Source of the DNA: Streptomyces hygroscopicus subsp. hygroscopicus
GTDB taxonomy: Bacteria; Actinomycetota; Actinomycetes; Streptomycetales; Streptomycetaceae
DNA: 64,000 nucleotides
Assembly (NCBI RefSeq): GCF_030269125.1
Contig: NZ_BSSM01000024.1
Location: 47,189-111,188 of the forward strand
Direction of reading: 5' to 3'
Shown: piece after piece, positions 51,525-63,742 of the stretch
How positions within the stretch are numbered: position 1 is the first letter of the stretch
How the letters are laid out: each line of letters opens with the position of its first letter
Made by a program: the position numbers and the translations under genes
Notes under the pieces: generated by a model
The model's input: only the letters and a program-made list of their open reading frames with translations
Database searches by the model: none
Told to the model about the DNA's origin: nothing

Positions 51525-53290
51525 TCGGCACAGAGCCCAGGGGCGCCGTGGAGGACGGTCCGCGGGCCACCGGACAGGAAGCGCGGGCCGCGGCCCGCGT
51601 CGCGGAGCTGGAGCGGCGCCTCGGCGACCCCACCGACGAGCACAACGAGCTGTCCTACGCCCGGCTGCTGGCGGCGGACGAGGCCGGTGAACTGTCCGCG
51701 GCCGGCGAACGGGCCCTCGACGAACTGGGCCTGGGCGCCGACTTCGTGCCCCGTGCCCTGGGCGGCCGCCTGGAGCGGCTCGACACCCTGGTGCGGGTGA
51801 TGCGCCAGGTGTTCCGCCGCGACGTCGCCCTCGGCCTGGGATACGGCGTGACCTCCTTCATGGCCGCCGTCAACGTGTGGACCTCCGGCGACGACCCGCA
51901 GCGCGAGAGGCTCGCGCGGATCCTCACCGGCGGCGGCAAGGTGTCGGTCGCCTACCACGAGCTCGCGCACGGCAACGACTTCGTGCGCAACGAGTTCGAG
52001 GCCCGCCCCGCCGACGGCGGCGGCTTTCGGCTGCACGGCGCCAAGCAGGTCATCAACAACGCCGAACGCGCCGACGCCTGGGTCCTGTTCAGCCGCACCA
52101 GCCCCGCACCCGGCAGCCGCAGCCACTCCGTGCTCCTCGTCGAGCGCGCCGGCCTGGACCCGGACAGCTGGCGGGTACTGCCCCGCTACGACGCCGTCGG
52201 GGTGCGCGGCTGCCACCTGTCCGGCCTCCGGTTCGACGGCACGCCCGTACCCGGCTCGGCCCTCGTCGGCGAGCGCGGCAAGGGCGTCGAGACCGCCCTG
52301 CGCGCCTTCCAGATCACCCGGTCCGCGCTCCCCGGCATGGCCGTCGGCACCACCGACACGGCGCTGCGGACCGTCGTGCGCTTCGCGCTGGGCCGGCAGC
52401 TCTACCGCAGGTCCGTCATGGAGATCCCGCACGCCAGGGACACCCTGTCCGGCGCCTTCACCGACCTGCTGACCTGCGACATCCTCTCGCTGGCCGCGAC
52501 CCGCGCGGTGCACCTGCTGCCCGAGCAGACCAGCGTCTTCGCCGCCGCCACCAAGTACCTCGTCCCCAAGGTGCTCACCGAGGCGATGCACGAGCTGTCC
52601 GTCGTGCTCGGGGCCCGCTTCTACATCCGCGACGGCGAGCACGGCATCTTCCAGAAGCACCTGCGCGACCTGCCGGTGCTCAGCCTCGGCCACGCCGGCT
52701 CCGCCGCCTGCCAGGCCACGATCATCCCGCAGCTGTCCCGGCTCGCCCGGCGCTCCTGGTTCAGTGACGAACCCGCCCCCGCGGAACTCTTCCAGCCGCG
52801 TACCGGCCTGCCCGGTCTCCCCTACGACCGGCTCACCCTGGCGAGCGGGCGCGACGCGCTCTGCGCCACCCTGGTCGCCGCCGTGGACCGGCTGCCGGAC
52901 GCCTCGCCCGAGGAGCGGGCCGTCCAGGGGCTCGTGCTCCAGCTGGTGGACGAGCTGCGGCAGGTCCAGGAGGCGAGCCGCGCGCTCGCGCCGGAGGACC
53001 GCACGGCCCTCGCCGGGCCCGCGGTCTTCGCCCTCGCCGACCGCTACGCCGTCCTGCTCGCGGCCGCCGCCGCGACCGGCGTGTGGCAGCAGGCCGCCCG
53101 CGACGGCGGCGACGCGTTCCTCGCCGACCCCGCCTGGCTCGCCGCCGTACTGCACCGGCTCGCCCGGCGCCTCGGCCGGCGGCCCGCCGACCTCCCGCCG
53201 TCCGTGGCGGCGCGCCTGCACGAGGAAGTGCTGCGTCGATTCCGCGAACGCACCAGTTACGACCTGTACGACACCCCGCTCGCCGGCTGA
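51518..53290 (+). CDS. Acyl-CoA/ACP dehydrogenase-like flavoprotein (second)
   Basis: 590 residues, overlapping the first by 7 bases (ATGCTGA). Same fold with HELAHGNDFVRNEF, GAKQVINNAERAD and FQITRSALPGMAVG. The segment aligned with the catalytic Glu reads LSLGHAGSAACQ, so Glu is absent and no acidic residue replaces it. It may use another base, or may have a structural/partner role in a heteromer with the first. Paired ACADs are typical of poly-unsaturated acyl chains in lipopeptides. Confidence 0.86.
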   Translation: MLIGTEPRGAVEDGPRATGQEARAAARVAELERRLGDPTDEHNELSYARLLAADEAGELSAAGERALDELGLGADFVPRALGGRLERLDTLVRVMRQVFRRDVALGLGYGVTSFMAAVNVWTSGDDPQRERLARILTGGGKVSVAYHELAHGNDFVRNEFEARPADGGGFRLHGAKQVINNAERADAWVLFSRTSPAPGSRSHSVLLVERAGLDPDSWRVLPRYDAVGVRGCHLSGLRFDGTPVPGSALVGERGKGVETALRAFQITRSALPGMAVGTTDTALRTVVRFALGRQLYRRSVMEIPHARDTLSGAFTDLLTCDILSLAATRAVHLLPEQTSVFAAATKYLVPKVLTEAMHELSVVLGARFYIRDGEHGIFQKHLRDLPVLSLGHAGSAACQATIIPQLSRLARRSWFSDEPAPAELFQPRTGLPGLPYDRLTLASGRDALCATLVAAVDRLPDASPEERAVQGLVLQLVDELRQVQEASRALAPEDRTALAGPAVFALADRYAVLLAAAAATGVWQQAARDGGDAFLADPAWLAAVLHRLARRLGRRPADLPPSVAARLHEEVLRRFRERTSYDLYDTPLAG

Positions 53291-53387
53291 CGACGTCGGC
53301 CGGCGCGGCCAACGGCCCGTCCGCACCGGCCGCCGGACCCCACCACGACAGCACGCGACAACCGCTCACCCCCGCGAGGAGTGCACC

Positions 53388-53665
53388 ATGCCCGTTCCGA
53401 CCGCCGGACACACCACCGAGTCGCTGACCACGTGGCTGGCCGAACGCATCGCCCTTTATCTCAAGCGGCGGCCCACCGAGATCGACCCGGACGTGCCCCT
53501 CGCCGAGTACGGCCTGGACTCCGTCGCCGCCCTCAGCCTGTGCGGGGACATCGAGGACGACTTCGACCTGGTGATCGAGCCGACGGCCGCCTGGGACTAC
53601 CCGACCGTCCACGCGCTCGCCGACCACCTCGTGGCGGAGCTGGCCGCGCAGGACGGCGGCGCCTG

Positions 53666-53666
<1 letters not shown>
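53388..53666 (+). CDS. Acyl carrier protein, FAAL partner
   Basis: 92 residues, ATG after GCGAGGA. Ppant Ser is S45 in EYGLDSVAALSLC; four-helix ACP pattern, IEDDFDLVIEPTAAWDYPTV. ACPs of this kind sit beside FAAL genes and carry the starter acyl chain during desaturation. Its stop (TGA) shares a base with the PKS start (TGATG), so the two are made in step. Confidence 0.93.
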
Positions 53667-56742
<3,076 letters not shown>

Positions 56743-56746
<4 letters not shown>

Positions 56747-57774
56747 CCACCCCGACGGCCGCCACCACCCACCTCGCCTCCCTCGGCACCGCTCTGCCCG
56801 GGGCGCCGGTGGACAACGCCACCCTGGCCAAGGTGCTGGGCATCAACGAGGACTGGATCGAGGTCTTCATCGGTACCAGGACCCGGCACTTCGCCCGGGA
56901 CCTCGGCACCGGAGTCGTCCGCTGGTCGCTCGCCGACCTGTGCGCCCAGGCCGCGCAGAAGGCGCTCGCCGCCCCCGAAGTGGACCCGTCCGAGATCGAC
57001 TTCATCGTCCTCGGCACGGCGACCCCCGACACCCTGATGCCCGCCACCGTCAACCATGTCGCCGACCAGCTCGGCCTGGACCAGGTGCCGACCTTCCAGC
57101 TCCAGTCCGGCTGCGCCGGTGCCGTACAGGCCCTGGGCGTCGCGCAGACGATGATCGCCTCCGGCCAGTACCGCACGGGCCTCGTCATCGGCGGCGACGT
57201 GTGCAGCAAGCACCTCGACCTCCAGCGGGACGTGGCCGGCGCCGCCCCCGGCGACCTCGTCAACTACGTCCTGTTCGGCGACGGCGCCGGCGCGGCCGTC
57301 GTCACCGACGAGCCGCGCGGCGAGCGCGTCGCCCTGCGCCATGTCCTCAACCGCTTCACCGGCCTCGGCCGCAAGCCCGGCCAGGTCATCGAGTGGTTCG
57401 GGCTCGCCGACCGGTACGACGACCGCCAGGCCCTCGTCGAGGACTACAAGGCCATCGAGGAGTCCGTGCCCGTCATGGCCGTCGAGATCCTCTGGGAGAT
57501 GCTCGGCGAACTCGACTGGGAGGCCGACCAGGTGGACTACCTGCTGCCGCCCCAGCTGTCCGGCCGGATGACCCGCCGCATCACCGAGGAACTCGACGTG
57601 CCCACCGCGCGGGACGTCAGCTGCGTCGCGGACACGGGCAACAACGGAAACGCCCTGCCCTTCCTGCAGATCGAGAAGTTGCTGGAACGGATGTTCGTCG
57701 GCGAGCGGGCCCTCGCGGTCGCCGTCGAGTCCAGCAAGTGGATCAAGGCCGGTTTCGCCCTGGAGAAGATATGA
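56743..57774 (+). CDS. FabH-like ketosynthase III, tetronate ring-forming type
   Basis: 343 residues. Thiolase fold; nucleophile C124 in QSGCAGAVQ. Where FabH has the His of PHQ, this protein reads LLPPQLSG (Pro at about 270); the Asn region GNNGNA (about 299-304) is kept. KSIII-like proteins next to FkbH, ACP and an E2-type acyltransferase are part of every known spirotetronate/simple tetronate set (for example agglomerin Agg1-Agg5, RK-682), where they join the glyceryl-ACP and the beta-ketoacyl chain. The missing His would remove the usual decarboxylation residue, which fits a reaction that needs no decarboxylation. Coupled to both neighbours by ATGA overlaps. Confidence 0.92.
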
Positions 57775-58043
57775 GTGCCGACAGCACCGCCCCCGCGTCC
57801 GTGACCGCCCCCGGCGGCTTCACCCTCGACGACTACGTCCGGCTCGTCACCGACGAGACCGGGATGCCGCTCGCGCCCGAGCAGGTCGCCGCCGACTTCG
57901 ACGAACTCCCCGACTGGGACTCGCTGCACCTCCTCAAGCTCGTCACCGCCCTGGAACCCGCCATCGGCCGCCGGGTCCCCGTCGGCAAGGTGCTGGAGGC
58001 CCGCAGCCTGAAGGAGATCTACGAACTGGCGGTGCTCGGGTGA
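57771..58043 (+). CDS. Acyl carrier protein, glyceryl carrier
   Basis: 90 residues, ATG overlapping the KSIII stop. Ppant Ser S51 in the motif PDWDSLHLLKLV, preceded by DFDELPDWD; helix IV ends in LKEIYELAVLG. This differs from the FAAL-type ACP and resembles the discrete ACPs that carry glyceryl units in FkbH systems. Predicted partner of the FkbH-like protein. Coupled to the acyltransferase gene by a GTGA overlap. Confidence 0.9.
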   Translation: MSADSTAPASVTAPGGFTLDDYVRLVTDETGMPLAPEQVAADFDELPDWDSLHLLKLVTALEPAIGRRVPVGKVLEARSLKEIYELAVLG

Positions 58044-58918
58044 CACCCGCCGTCACCGCCGAACGGCGCCGCCGCCACACCCTGTACTTCCTGGAGTGGG
58101 CGGCGGCCCAGCGGCCCGTGCACCTGGACACGGACATCGACATGACCCGCGTCCTGGCGCACCGCGCCGCCGCCCGCGAGCACGGCCTGCGCTACTCGAT
58201 CGTCAGCTATCTGCTGTACGCCACCGGCCGGGTCCTCGACCGCCACCCCGAGGCCAACGCCGCGATGGCCCCCGGCTGGCCCGGACCACTGCGGCGCCCG
58301 AGGACCGTGCGCTACGACGGCGTCACCGCCAAACTCGCCCTCGACCGGCCGGTCGAGGGCGAGCGCACCGTGCTCTCGGCGCTCCTGCCCGGCCTGGAGA
58401 CGGCCACCCTCGGCGAGATCCAGCGACGCGTCGACCGCTACCGGGGCGCACAGGCCGCGGAACTGCCCGAGTTCAAGGGCGTACGGATGCTGGGCCGGCT
58501 CCCGGTCACGGTCGGCCGGGCCGCGTTCGCCGCGGCGCTGCGCGACCCGCGCCGACGTGCCGCCGCCTTCGGAACCGTCTCGGTCAGCTCGCTCGGCCAT
58601 CGCAGCGTGGACGGCTTCCACTCGGCCGGCGGCACCGCCGTCACCCTGTGCGCGGGCCGGGTCGTGGACCGTGCGGTGGTACGCGACGGCGTCGTGGTGC
58701 CCGCGCCCGTGATGCGGCTGGGCCTCACCTTCGACCACCGGGTGATCGACGGCGCCGCCGCGGCCGATGTGCTGTCCGATCTCCACGACACGATGGAGGC
58801 ATTCCATGACGGCGGCGACGGCGCGGCCGGTACCCACGCGCCGGGCACCGGGGCGGACGCTCGGGGAGCCGATCGAGATCCGCGGCCCGTCGGGGGACTG
58901 GGGCAGGGTACGCGCTGA
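58040..58918 (+). CDS. 2-oxoacid dehydrogenase E2-fold acyltransferase
   Basis: 292 residues, GTG start overlapping the ACP stop. Only the catalytic (CAT-like) domain; no lipoyl or peripheral-subunit-binding domain. Active-site motif DHRVIDG with H233 and D237; VSSLGHRSVDGFHSAGG carries the second conserved region. In agglomerin-type pathways such an enzyme acetylates the hydroxymethyl of the tetronate before elimination to an exocyclic methylene. The last 38 residues overlap the phosphopantetheinyl transferase gene in another frame. Confidence 0.9.
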   Translation: MTPAVTAERRRRHTLYFLEWAAAQRPVHLDTDIDMTRVLAHRAAAREHGLRYSIVSYLLYATGRVLDRHPEANAAMAPGWPGPLRRPRTVRYDGVTAKLALDRPVEGERTVLSALLPGLETATLGEIQRRVDRYRGAQAAELPEFKGVRMLGRLPVTVGRAAFAAALRDPRRRAAAFGTVSVSSLGHRSVDGFHSAGGTAVTLCAGRVVDRAVVRDGVVVPAPVMRLGLTFDHRVIDGAAAADVLSDLHDTMEAFHDGGDGAAGTHAPGTGADARGADRDPRPVGGLGQGTR

Positions 58919-59699
58919 CCTGGACCGGCACGGGGCCGCCGTGCTCTTCGCCCACCAGGACACGTGGTGCCCGGAACGGGCGGGCCTGCCGCGGCTGCGT
59001 GTGCTCCTCGGCCGGGACTGGGAGCGCTATCTGGAGCTGACGCATCCGCGGGTACGCGGCCGGTTCGCCGCCTCGCGCGTCCTGCTGAGGTTCGCGGCGG
59101 CGGCGGCGCTCGGTGCGCGCCCCGAGTCGGTCGAGATCGGCTACGGCCTCACCGGGCGCCCCCAACTGCGCGGCTACGACGGCGTCCACGTCAGCCTCAG
59201 CCACACCGACGGCCTGCTGCTGGTCGGCCTGGCCACCGACGGCGCGATCGGCGTCGACGCCGAGCCCGCCACACGGACCCTGTACGGACCGGGACTGGAC
59301 CGGCACGTGTGCACCCCGTACGAGCTGGCCCGGATCGAGGCCCTCCCGCTCGCCGAACGCAATCCCGCCGTACTGCGCCTGTGGACCCTGAAGGAGGCAT
59401 ACAGCAAAGCCCGCGGGCTCGGACTGCGCTTCCGCTTCACGGACTTCGGCTTCACCCCCGACCGGGCGCCCGAAGACGTGCTGCGCCCCGACGGCACCCC
59501 CGCCTCGATGGGCAGATGGCTCTTGCGCACGTCGTCGCTCGGCGGCCGCTACACCCTCGCCGTCGCCGTGGAGGACGCCGGTTTCGGCCGTACGGCGGAC
59601 ACGGCGGCGCGCACGGCACTCGACCCGGCCGTCGTCGACGCCGTCGCGGCGGCACTGGGCAAGGAGGAGCGGCCGGCCGTCGCCGGCGACGAGTGGTGA
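58806..59699 (+). CDS. 4'-phosphopantetheinyl transferase (Sfp type)
   Basis: 297 residues from the ATG at 58806, the last usable start before the conserved fold; it overlaps the E2-type gene by 113 bases. Sfp motifs: IGVDAE near 150, Mg2+-binding Asp/Glu, and WTLKEAYSKARGLGL near 193. AGLPRL and SRVLLRF N-terminal phrases and SLSHTDG are also typical. It converts apo carrier proteins to holo forms, probably those of this cluster and perhaps also the NRPS/PKS at the left. Convergent with the large SARP gene. Confidence 0.92.
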   Translation: MTAATARPVPTRRAPGRTLGEPIEIRGPSGDWGRVRADLDRHGAAVLFAHQDTWCPERAGLPRLRVLLGRDWERYLELTHPRVRGRFAASRVLLRFAAAAALGARPESVEIGYGLTGRPQLRGYDGVHVSLSHTDGLLLVGLATDGAIGVDAEPATRTLYGPGLDRHVCTPYELARIEALPLAERNPAVLRLWTLKEAYSKARGLGLRFRFTDFGFTPDRAPEDVLRPDGTPASMGRWLLRTSSLGGRYTLAVAVEDAGFGRTADTAARTALDPAVVDAVAAALGKEERPAVAGDEW

Positions 59700-59727
59700 G
59701 GCCGGGGGAGGCGTGCGGACCCCGGCC
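59700..59727 (+). terminator. Hairpin after the phosphopantetheinyl transferase gene
   Basis: 8-bp perfect stem (59700-59707 with 59720-59727), 12-nt loop, directly after the stop codon. No U-tract. Confidence 0.4.
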
Positions 59728-59829
59728 GCGACCGGCCCGCGCGGCGTATCCCCTCGGAACACCGCCCGTGCCCCTGCCGCGGATGCCCACCCGGGAACCG
59801 GAGACCTCCGGAACCCGGGCGGGCGGCGC

Positions 59830-62598
59830 TCATACCGCGCACTCCGCTCGCGGGGCCGGCACGGACGGACTGAAGAGCCAGACACCCGGACGGACTTCGA
59901 GGGGGATCGCCGTCGCCGTGGCCGGGCCGCCGGACGTGAGCGCCGTGCGGAGGGCGGAGGCCGTGCGGTGGGCGTACTCGGCCCAGCGCCGGTCACCCAC
60001 CGAGCGCGCCGCCCTCCCGCACTCCGCCAGACGGGTCAGCGCCTCCTCGTGACGCCCCTCGCGCACCGCCACCAGGGCCAGTCCGCGCAGCGCCTCGGCC
60101 GTGCCGCGCACATCGCCGGCCGACCGGCTCACCGACAGGCCCCGCGCACACGTCCGTTCGGCCGCCGCCGTCCGTCCCGTCCCGAGGAGCACGTCCGCCT
60201 CCGCGGACAGGCAGCGGCCCGCCGCCGCCCGGTCACCGTGCCGGGTGAACAGCTCCCCGGCCCGGCGGAAGCGGTCCACGGCCGCCGACGTCTGCCGACG
60301 CTGCCAGGCAAGGTCGCCCAGCGAGCGCAGGACGACGGCCTCCGCGTGGCCGTCGCCCCACCTGCGGGCCGCGTCCAGCGCGAGGCCGTGCGTCGACTCC
60401 CACTCGTCCCACAGGGCGCCCGTCTCGTAGTAGCCGGCCGAGGCCGAGGCCAGGGCGCAGCACAGCTGCCACCACCCGGCCGCATGGGCCCGCCGTACGG
60501 CCTGCGACAGGCCCGCGGACTCCTTCTGGAACCACCGAAGCGGCGCATCGCCGACCACCTCCTCGGGCGAGAACCCGGCCGGCTCGGGCGAGATCCCGTC
60601 CTCGGTCCGTGCCCGGTGCGCGAGCCGGTCCCGGCCGGGCGTCAGCCGGGCGTCCGCGTGTCTGGCCAGCGCCAGGAAGGCGCGGCACAGCCGCTCCACG
60701 GCTGCGGCGCGCTCCTGCGGGCACCTGCGGTCCAGCTCCTCGACGGCCAGTGAGCGCAGCAGCGCGTGGAAGCCGTAGCGCACGGGGGCCCGTCCTCCGG
60801 GCTGCCGCCGCGCCTCCAGCAGATGGGCCTGCACCAGTTCCTCGGCGAGCCGCTCGGCCTCCGCCGGGCCCGTGCCGAGCAGCGCGGCGGCGCTCCACAG
60901 GGCGAAGTCGGGCGGCGCGGCCAGCCCCAGGACGCGGAAGGCGTGCCTGGCCTCCTCGTCCACATCGCGGTAGGTGGTCAGCAGAGTGCCGCGGACGTCG
61001 AGGTCGCCCAGCCGGAGCGCGGTGAGCCGGGTGCGTTCGTCGCGCAGCCGCCGGGCGAGCCCGGCGGCGGTCCAGTGCGGGCGGGCCGCGAGCCCGGCCG
61101 CCGCCACCCGCAGGGCCAGCGGCAACCGGCCGCAGAGCCGGGCGATCTCGCCCGCCGCCTCGGGGTCGTCCCGCATCCGCCGGCCCCCGCACGCGCCGAG
61201 CAGCACCTCGGCCTCGGGCCCGGACAGCACGTCGAGCGTCAGACGCTCCACCTCCTGGAGCGCGCCCAGCACATGACGGCTCGTCAGGACGACGGTGCTG
61301 TCCGGTACGGCCGACAGCAGCGGTCGTACCTGGGCCTCCGAGACGGCGTCGTCCAGGATCAGGAGCATCCGGCGGCCCGCGGTGCGCCGGTGCAGCAGCT
61401 CCGCGAGTTCCGCCTCGGACGGCGGCAGCGGTTCGCTCCCGGAGTCCGTCACCGCTCCCGCCGCCCCGGGTCCCCGCAACCGGCGCAGCAGGACGGTCAG
61501 GGCGGCCCTCGACGTGACGGCTCGCCCGGCCGCGTCCCGCAACGTCACCAGGACACGCCCGTCGGGAAACCGGTCGGCGGCGCCGTGGGCCAGCTTGACG
61601 GCCAGCGCCGTCTTTCCGGCGCCCGCCCGGCCCGACAGCAGCAGCACCTTGTTCCGGCCCGGCGCGTCGTCCATCAACAGCTTCTCACCGGCGGCGAGTT
61701 CGCGCTCGCGTCCGGTGAAGCCCGCCACGGCGGGCGGCAACCACACCGTGGGGCCGGCCCCGGTCACGGGCCGCTTCGGCGGGTGGCCGTGGGAACCGCC
61801 GGCCGGCGCGAACCGGTGCTCCGGCTCGCCACGCCAGGCGAGCGAGGGATCGCAGGCCAGGATCCGTTCCTGCAGCCCGCGCAGCTCCGGGCCGGGCTCC
61901 ACCCCCAGTTCGTCGACCAGCGACCGCCGTACCCGCTGGTGGGCCCGCAGGGCGTCGGACTGCCGGCCCGACCGGTAGAGCGCCACCATGAGGTGACCGT
62001 GCAGCGTCTCGCGCAGCGGGTGTTCGTGTGCCAGTGCCATCAGCTCACCGATCAGCTCCTGGTGCAGCCCGAGCCGCAGATCCGCTGAGATCCGCTGCTC
62101 CAGCACCTCGGTGCGCAGCTCGTTCAGCCTGATCGCGGAGGCCTGGAGCGCGGGCCCGTGCGGGATGCCCGAGAGCGCGGGCCCCGTCCAGAGCCCGAGC
62201 GCCCGGCTCAGCGTCCGCGAGGCGGCCTCGTACTCGCCCCTGCCGTACGCGGCCCGGCCCTCGGCACGCAGCGCCTCGAAGGCGGACAGGTCCAGTTCAC
62301 CGGGGGCCACCCGCAGCAGATAGCCGGGCGACCGGGTCAGCAGCGGCTGCGCCGGGTCCGACTCCGCCGGGGTCTCGCCGCTCACCGCCACCAGGGCCTT
62401 GCGCAGCTGGGACACGTACACCTGGAGGGTGGTGGTGGCCGTGCGCGGGGGTTCGGCGCCCCACAGCTCGTCGATCAGGGAGTGGGTCGACACCACCGTG
62501 TTGCACTGCGCCAACAGGGTGGCCAGGACCGCCCGCAGCTTGGCCGCGGACGGCGTACGAGGGGACATGTGCACGGGGCCGAGGACTCGGTATCTCAT
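59830..62598 (-). CDS. Large SARP regulator (AfsR-like: DBD-BTAD-NB-ARC-TPR)
   Basis: 922 residues. ATG at 62598, GAGG upstream, 10 bases after the AfsA-like stop, so the two form an operon. N-terminal winged helix (MRYRVLGPVHM, TTTLQVYVSQLRKAL); BTAD about 100-245 (LGLWTGPALSGIP, LMVALYRSGRQSDALRAH); NB-ARC ATPase with P-loop LSGRAGAGKTALAVKLA near 318 and Walker B LLILDDA; C-terminal TPR-like helices (RWGDGHAEAVVLRSLGDLAWQR). ATP-dependent activator of secondary metabolism. I saw no TTA codon in it. Confidence 0.93.
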   Translation of the reverse strand: MRYRVLGPVHMSPRTPSAAKLRAVLATLLAQCNTVVSTHSLIDELWGAEPPRTATTTLQVYVSQLRKALVAVSGETPAESDPAQPLLTRSPGYLLRVAPGELDLSAFEALRAEGRAAYGRGEYEAASRTLSRALGLWTGPALSGIPHGPALQASAIRLNELRTEVLEQRISADLRLGLHQELIGELMALAHEHPLRETLHGHLMVALYRSGRQSDALRAHQRVRRSLVDELGVEPGPELRGLQERILACDPSLAWRGEPEHRFAPAGGSHGHPPKRPVTGAGPTVWLPPAVAGFTGRERELAAGEKLLMDDAPGRNKVLLLSGRAGAGKTALAVKLAHGAADRFPDGRVLVTLRDAAGRAVTSRAALTVLLRRLRGPGAAGAVTDSGSEPLPPSEAELAELLHRRTAGRRMLLILDDAVSEAQVRPLLSAVPDSTVVLTSRHVLGALQEVERLTLDVLSGPEAEVLLGACGGRRMRDDPEAAGEIARLCGRLPLALRVAAAGLAARPHWTAAGLARRLRDERTRLTALRLGDLDVRGTLLTTYRDVDEEARHAFRVLGLAAPPDFALWSAAALLGTGPAEAERLAEELVQAHLLEARRQPGGRAPVRYGFHALLRSLAVEELDRRCPQERAAAVERLCRAFLALARHADARLTPGRDRLAHRARTEDGISPEPAGFSPEEVVGDAPLRWFQKESAGLSQAVRRAHAAGWWQLCCALASASAGYYETGALWDEWESTHGLALDAARRWGDGHAEAVVLRSLGDLAWQRRQTSAAVDRFRRAGELFTRHGDRAAAGRCLSAEADVLLGTGRTAAAERTCARGLSVSRSAGDVRGTAEALRGLALVAVREGRHEEALTRLAECGRAARSVGDRRWAEYAHRTASALRTALTSGGPATATAIPLEVRPGVWLFSPSVPAPRAECAV

Positions 62599-62608
62599 CC
62601 CGCGCGCC

Positions 62609-63595
62609 TCAGCAGTCCTGCAGCACGGTCGCGGAGACGCCCGCGACGACCCGGTCGCCCTGGCGGAACGACAGCCGCAGGTCGATCACCGGACGGCCCT
62701 CCTCGTCCCGGGACACCCGTCCGTCGGTGCGGCGCACCCCCTCACGCACCGAGCAGCGCAGCGGCAGGCCCGGCTCGACCGGGCCGCGGAACGTGGCCCG
62801 CCACCGGGACAGCACGGCGTACGACGGGACGAAGCCACGCAGCTCCGCGGCGGCCAGCAGCCCCACCTGACGGGACGCCTCCAGGTACGGCACCGGCGGC
62901 GTCGCGCCCGGTGCCTCGGTGGCCGCCGGCGTGCGCAGGGGGAAGACCAGGCAGTCCCCGCCGTCGGCCCCGGCGTACTCGGGCAGGCCGACCAGGACGT
63001 CACGGCTGTCGTGACGGCCCACCTGTTCGGGCAGCGGCATACCGGTGGACACCGGGTCGGCGTCCCGCGCCGACGCGGCCTCCCCGCTCTCCGTCCGGCC
63101 GAACGCCCGTGGGCCGTGGACGTCCTCGGCGAGGAAGACGAGCCGCGCCGAGGCGGTGCCGCAGCGCTTGCCGTCGATCGAGACGGCGGCCTGGCAGTCC
63201 AGGCCGCGCGGCACGCCGCCCAGGACGTCCAGCGGTGTGAGGCCGAGGTCGAGGGCGATCGCGGCCCCCGTGCCCTCGCGGCGCCAGGCGTCGAGACGCG
63301 TGATGGCGGCGCCACCGGAGGCCAGCACGGGGCGCCGGTCCGCCGGCACCCGGAAGTACGGGCGGGCCGCGAACAACATCGTGCGACGCAGCGACTCCAG
63401 GGGGAACAGCAGGTCGTGGTACCGCGACCCGGATTCGCCGGACACCCTCCGCTCCTCCGGAAGCTGTGCGGAGAAGGCGAAGTTCTGCCGGACCGGCGCG
63501 GTCGCTTTGAGCAGGAAGGCCTCGGGGCTGACGGGCCTGTGGACCAGGTGGTGGGGTCCGAGGTAAGAGGGGGACGTGGGGGTGAAGGTGTCCAT
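62609..63595 (-). CDS. AfsA/ScbA-type gamma-butyrolactone synthase
   Basis: 328 residues from the ATG at 63595 (GAGGA 6 bases upstream); the open frame goes on to 63724 but without family sequence. Two AfsA hot-dog repeats: YLGPHHLVHRPVSPEAFLL with SRYHDLLFPLESLRRTMLFA in the first, and VPYLEASRQVGLLAAA in the second. Catalyses condensation of a beta-ketoacyl-ACP with dihydroxyacetone phosphate, the first step to A-factor-type signals. No cognate TetR-type receptor gene (ArpA/ScbR) is in the window. With the SARP it makes a regulatory operon at the cluster edge. Confidence 0.9.
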   Translation of the reverse strand: MDTFTPTSPSYLGPHHLVHRPVSPEAFLLKATAPVRQNFAFSAQLPEERRVSGESGSRYHDLLFPLESLRRTMLFAARPYFRVPADRRPVLASGGAAITRLDAWRREGTGAAIALDLGLTPLDVLGGVPRGLDCQAAVSIDGKRCGTASARLVFLAEDVHGPRAFGRTESGEAASARDADPVSTGMPLPEQVGRHDSRDVLVGLPEYAGADGGDCLVFPLRTPAATEAPGATPPVPYLEASRQVGLLAAAELRGFVPSYAVLSRWRATFRGPVEPGLPLRCSVREGVRRTDGRVSRDEEGRPVIDLRLSFRQGDRVVAGVSATVLQDC

Positions 63596-63742
63596 GGGGG
63601 GTCCTCTACGGCGGTGTCCGGCGGCTCTGCGGAACGCTTGCTGGGCACGTGCGCTTGATGGAGAGCACGTTGCCCGATTCCACTGAAGGACCGGGGAAGC
63701 CGCACTGAAGCGGGGCCCTGGCACCGCCCCCTCGCCCGGCGT

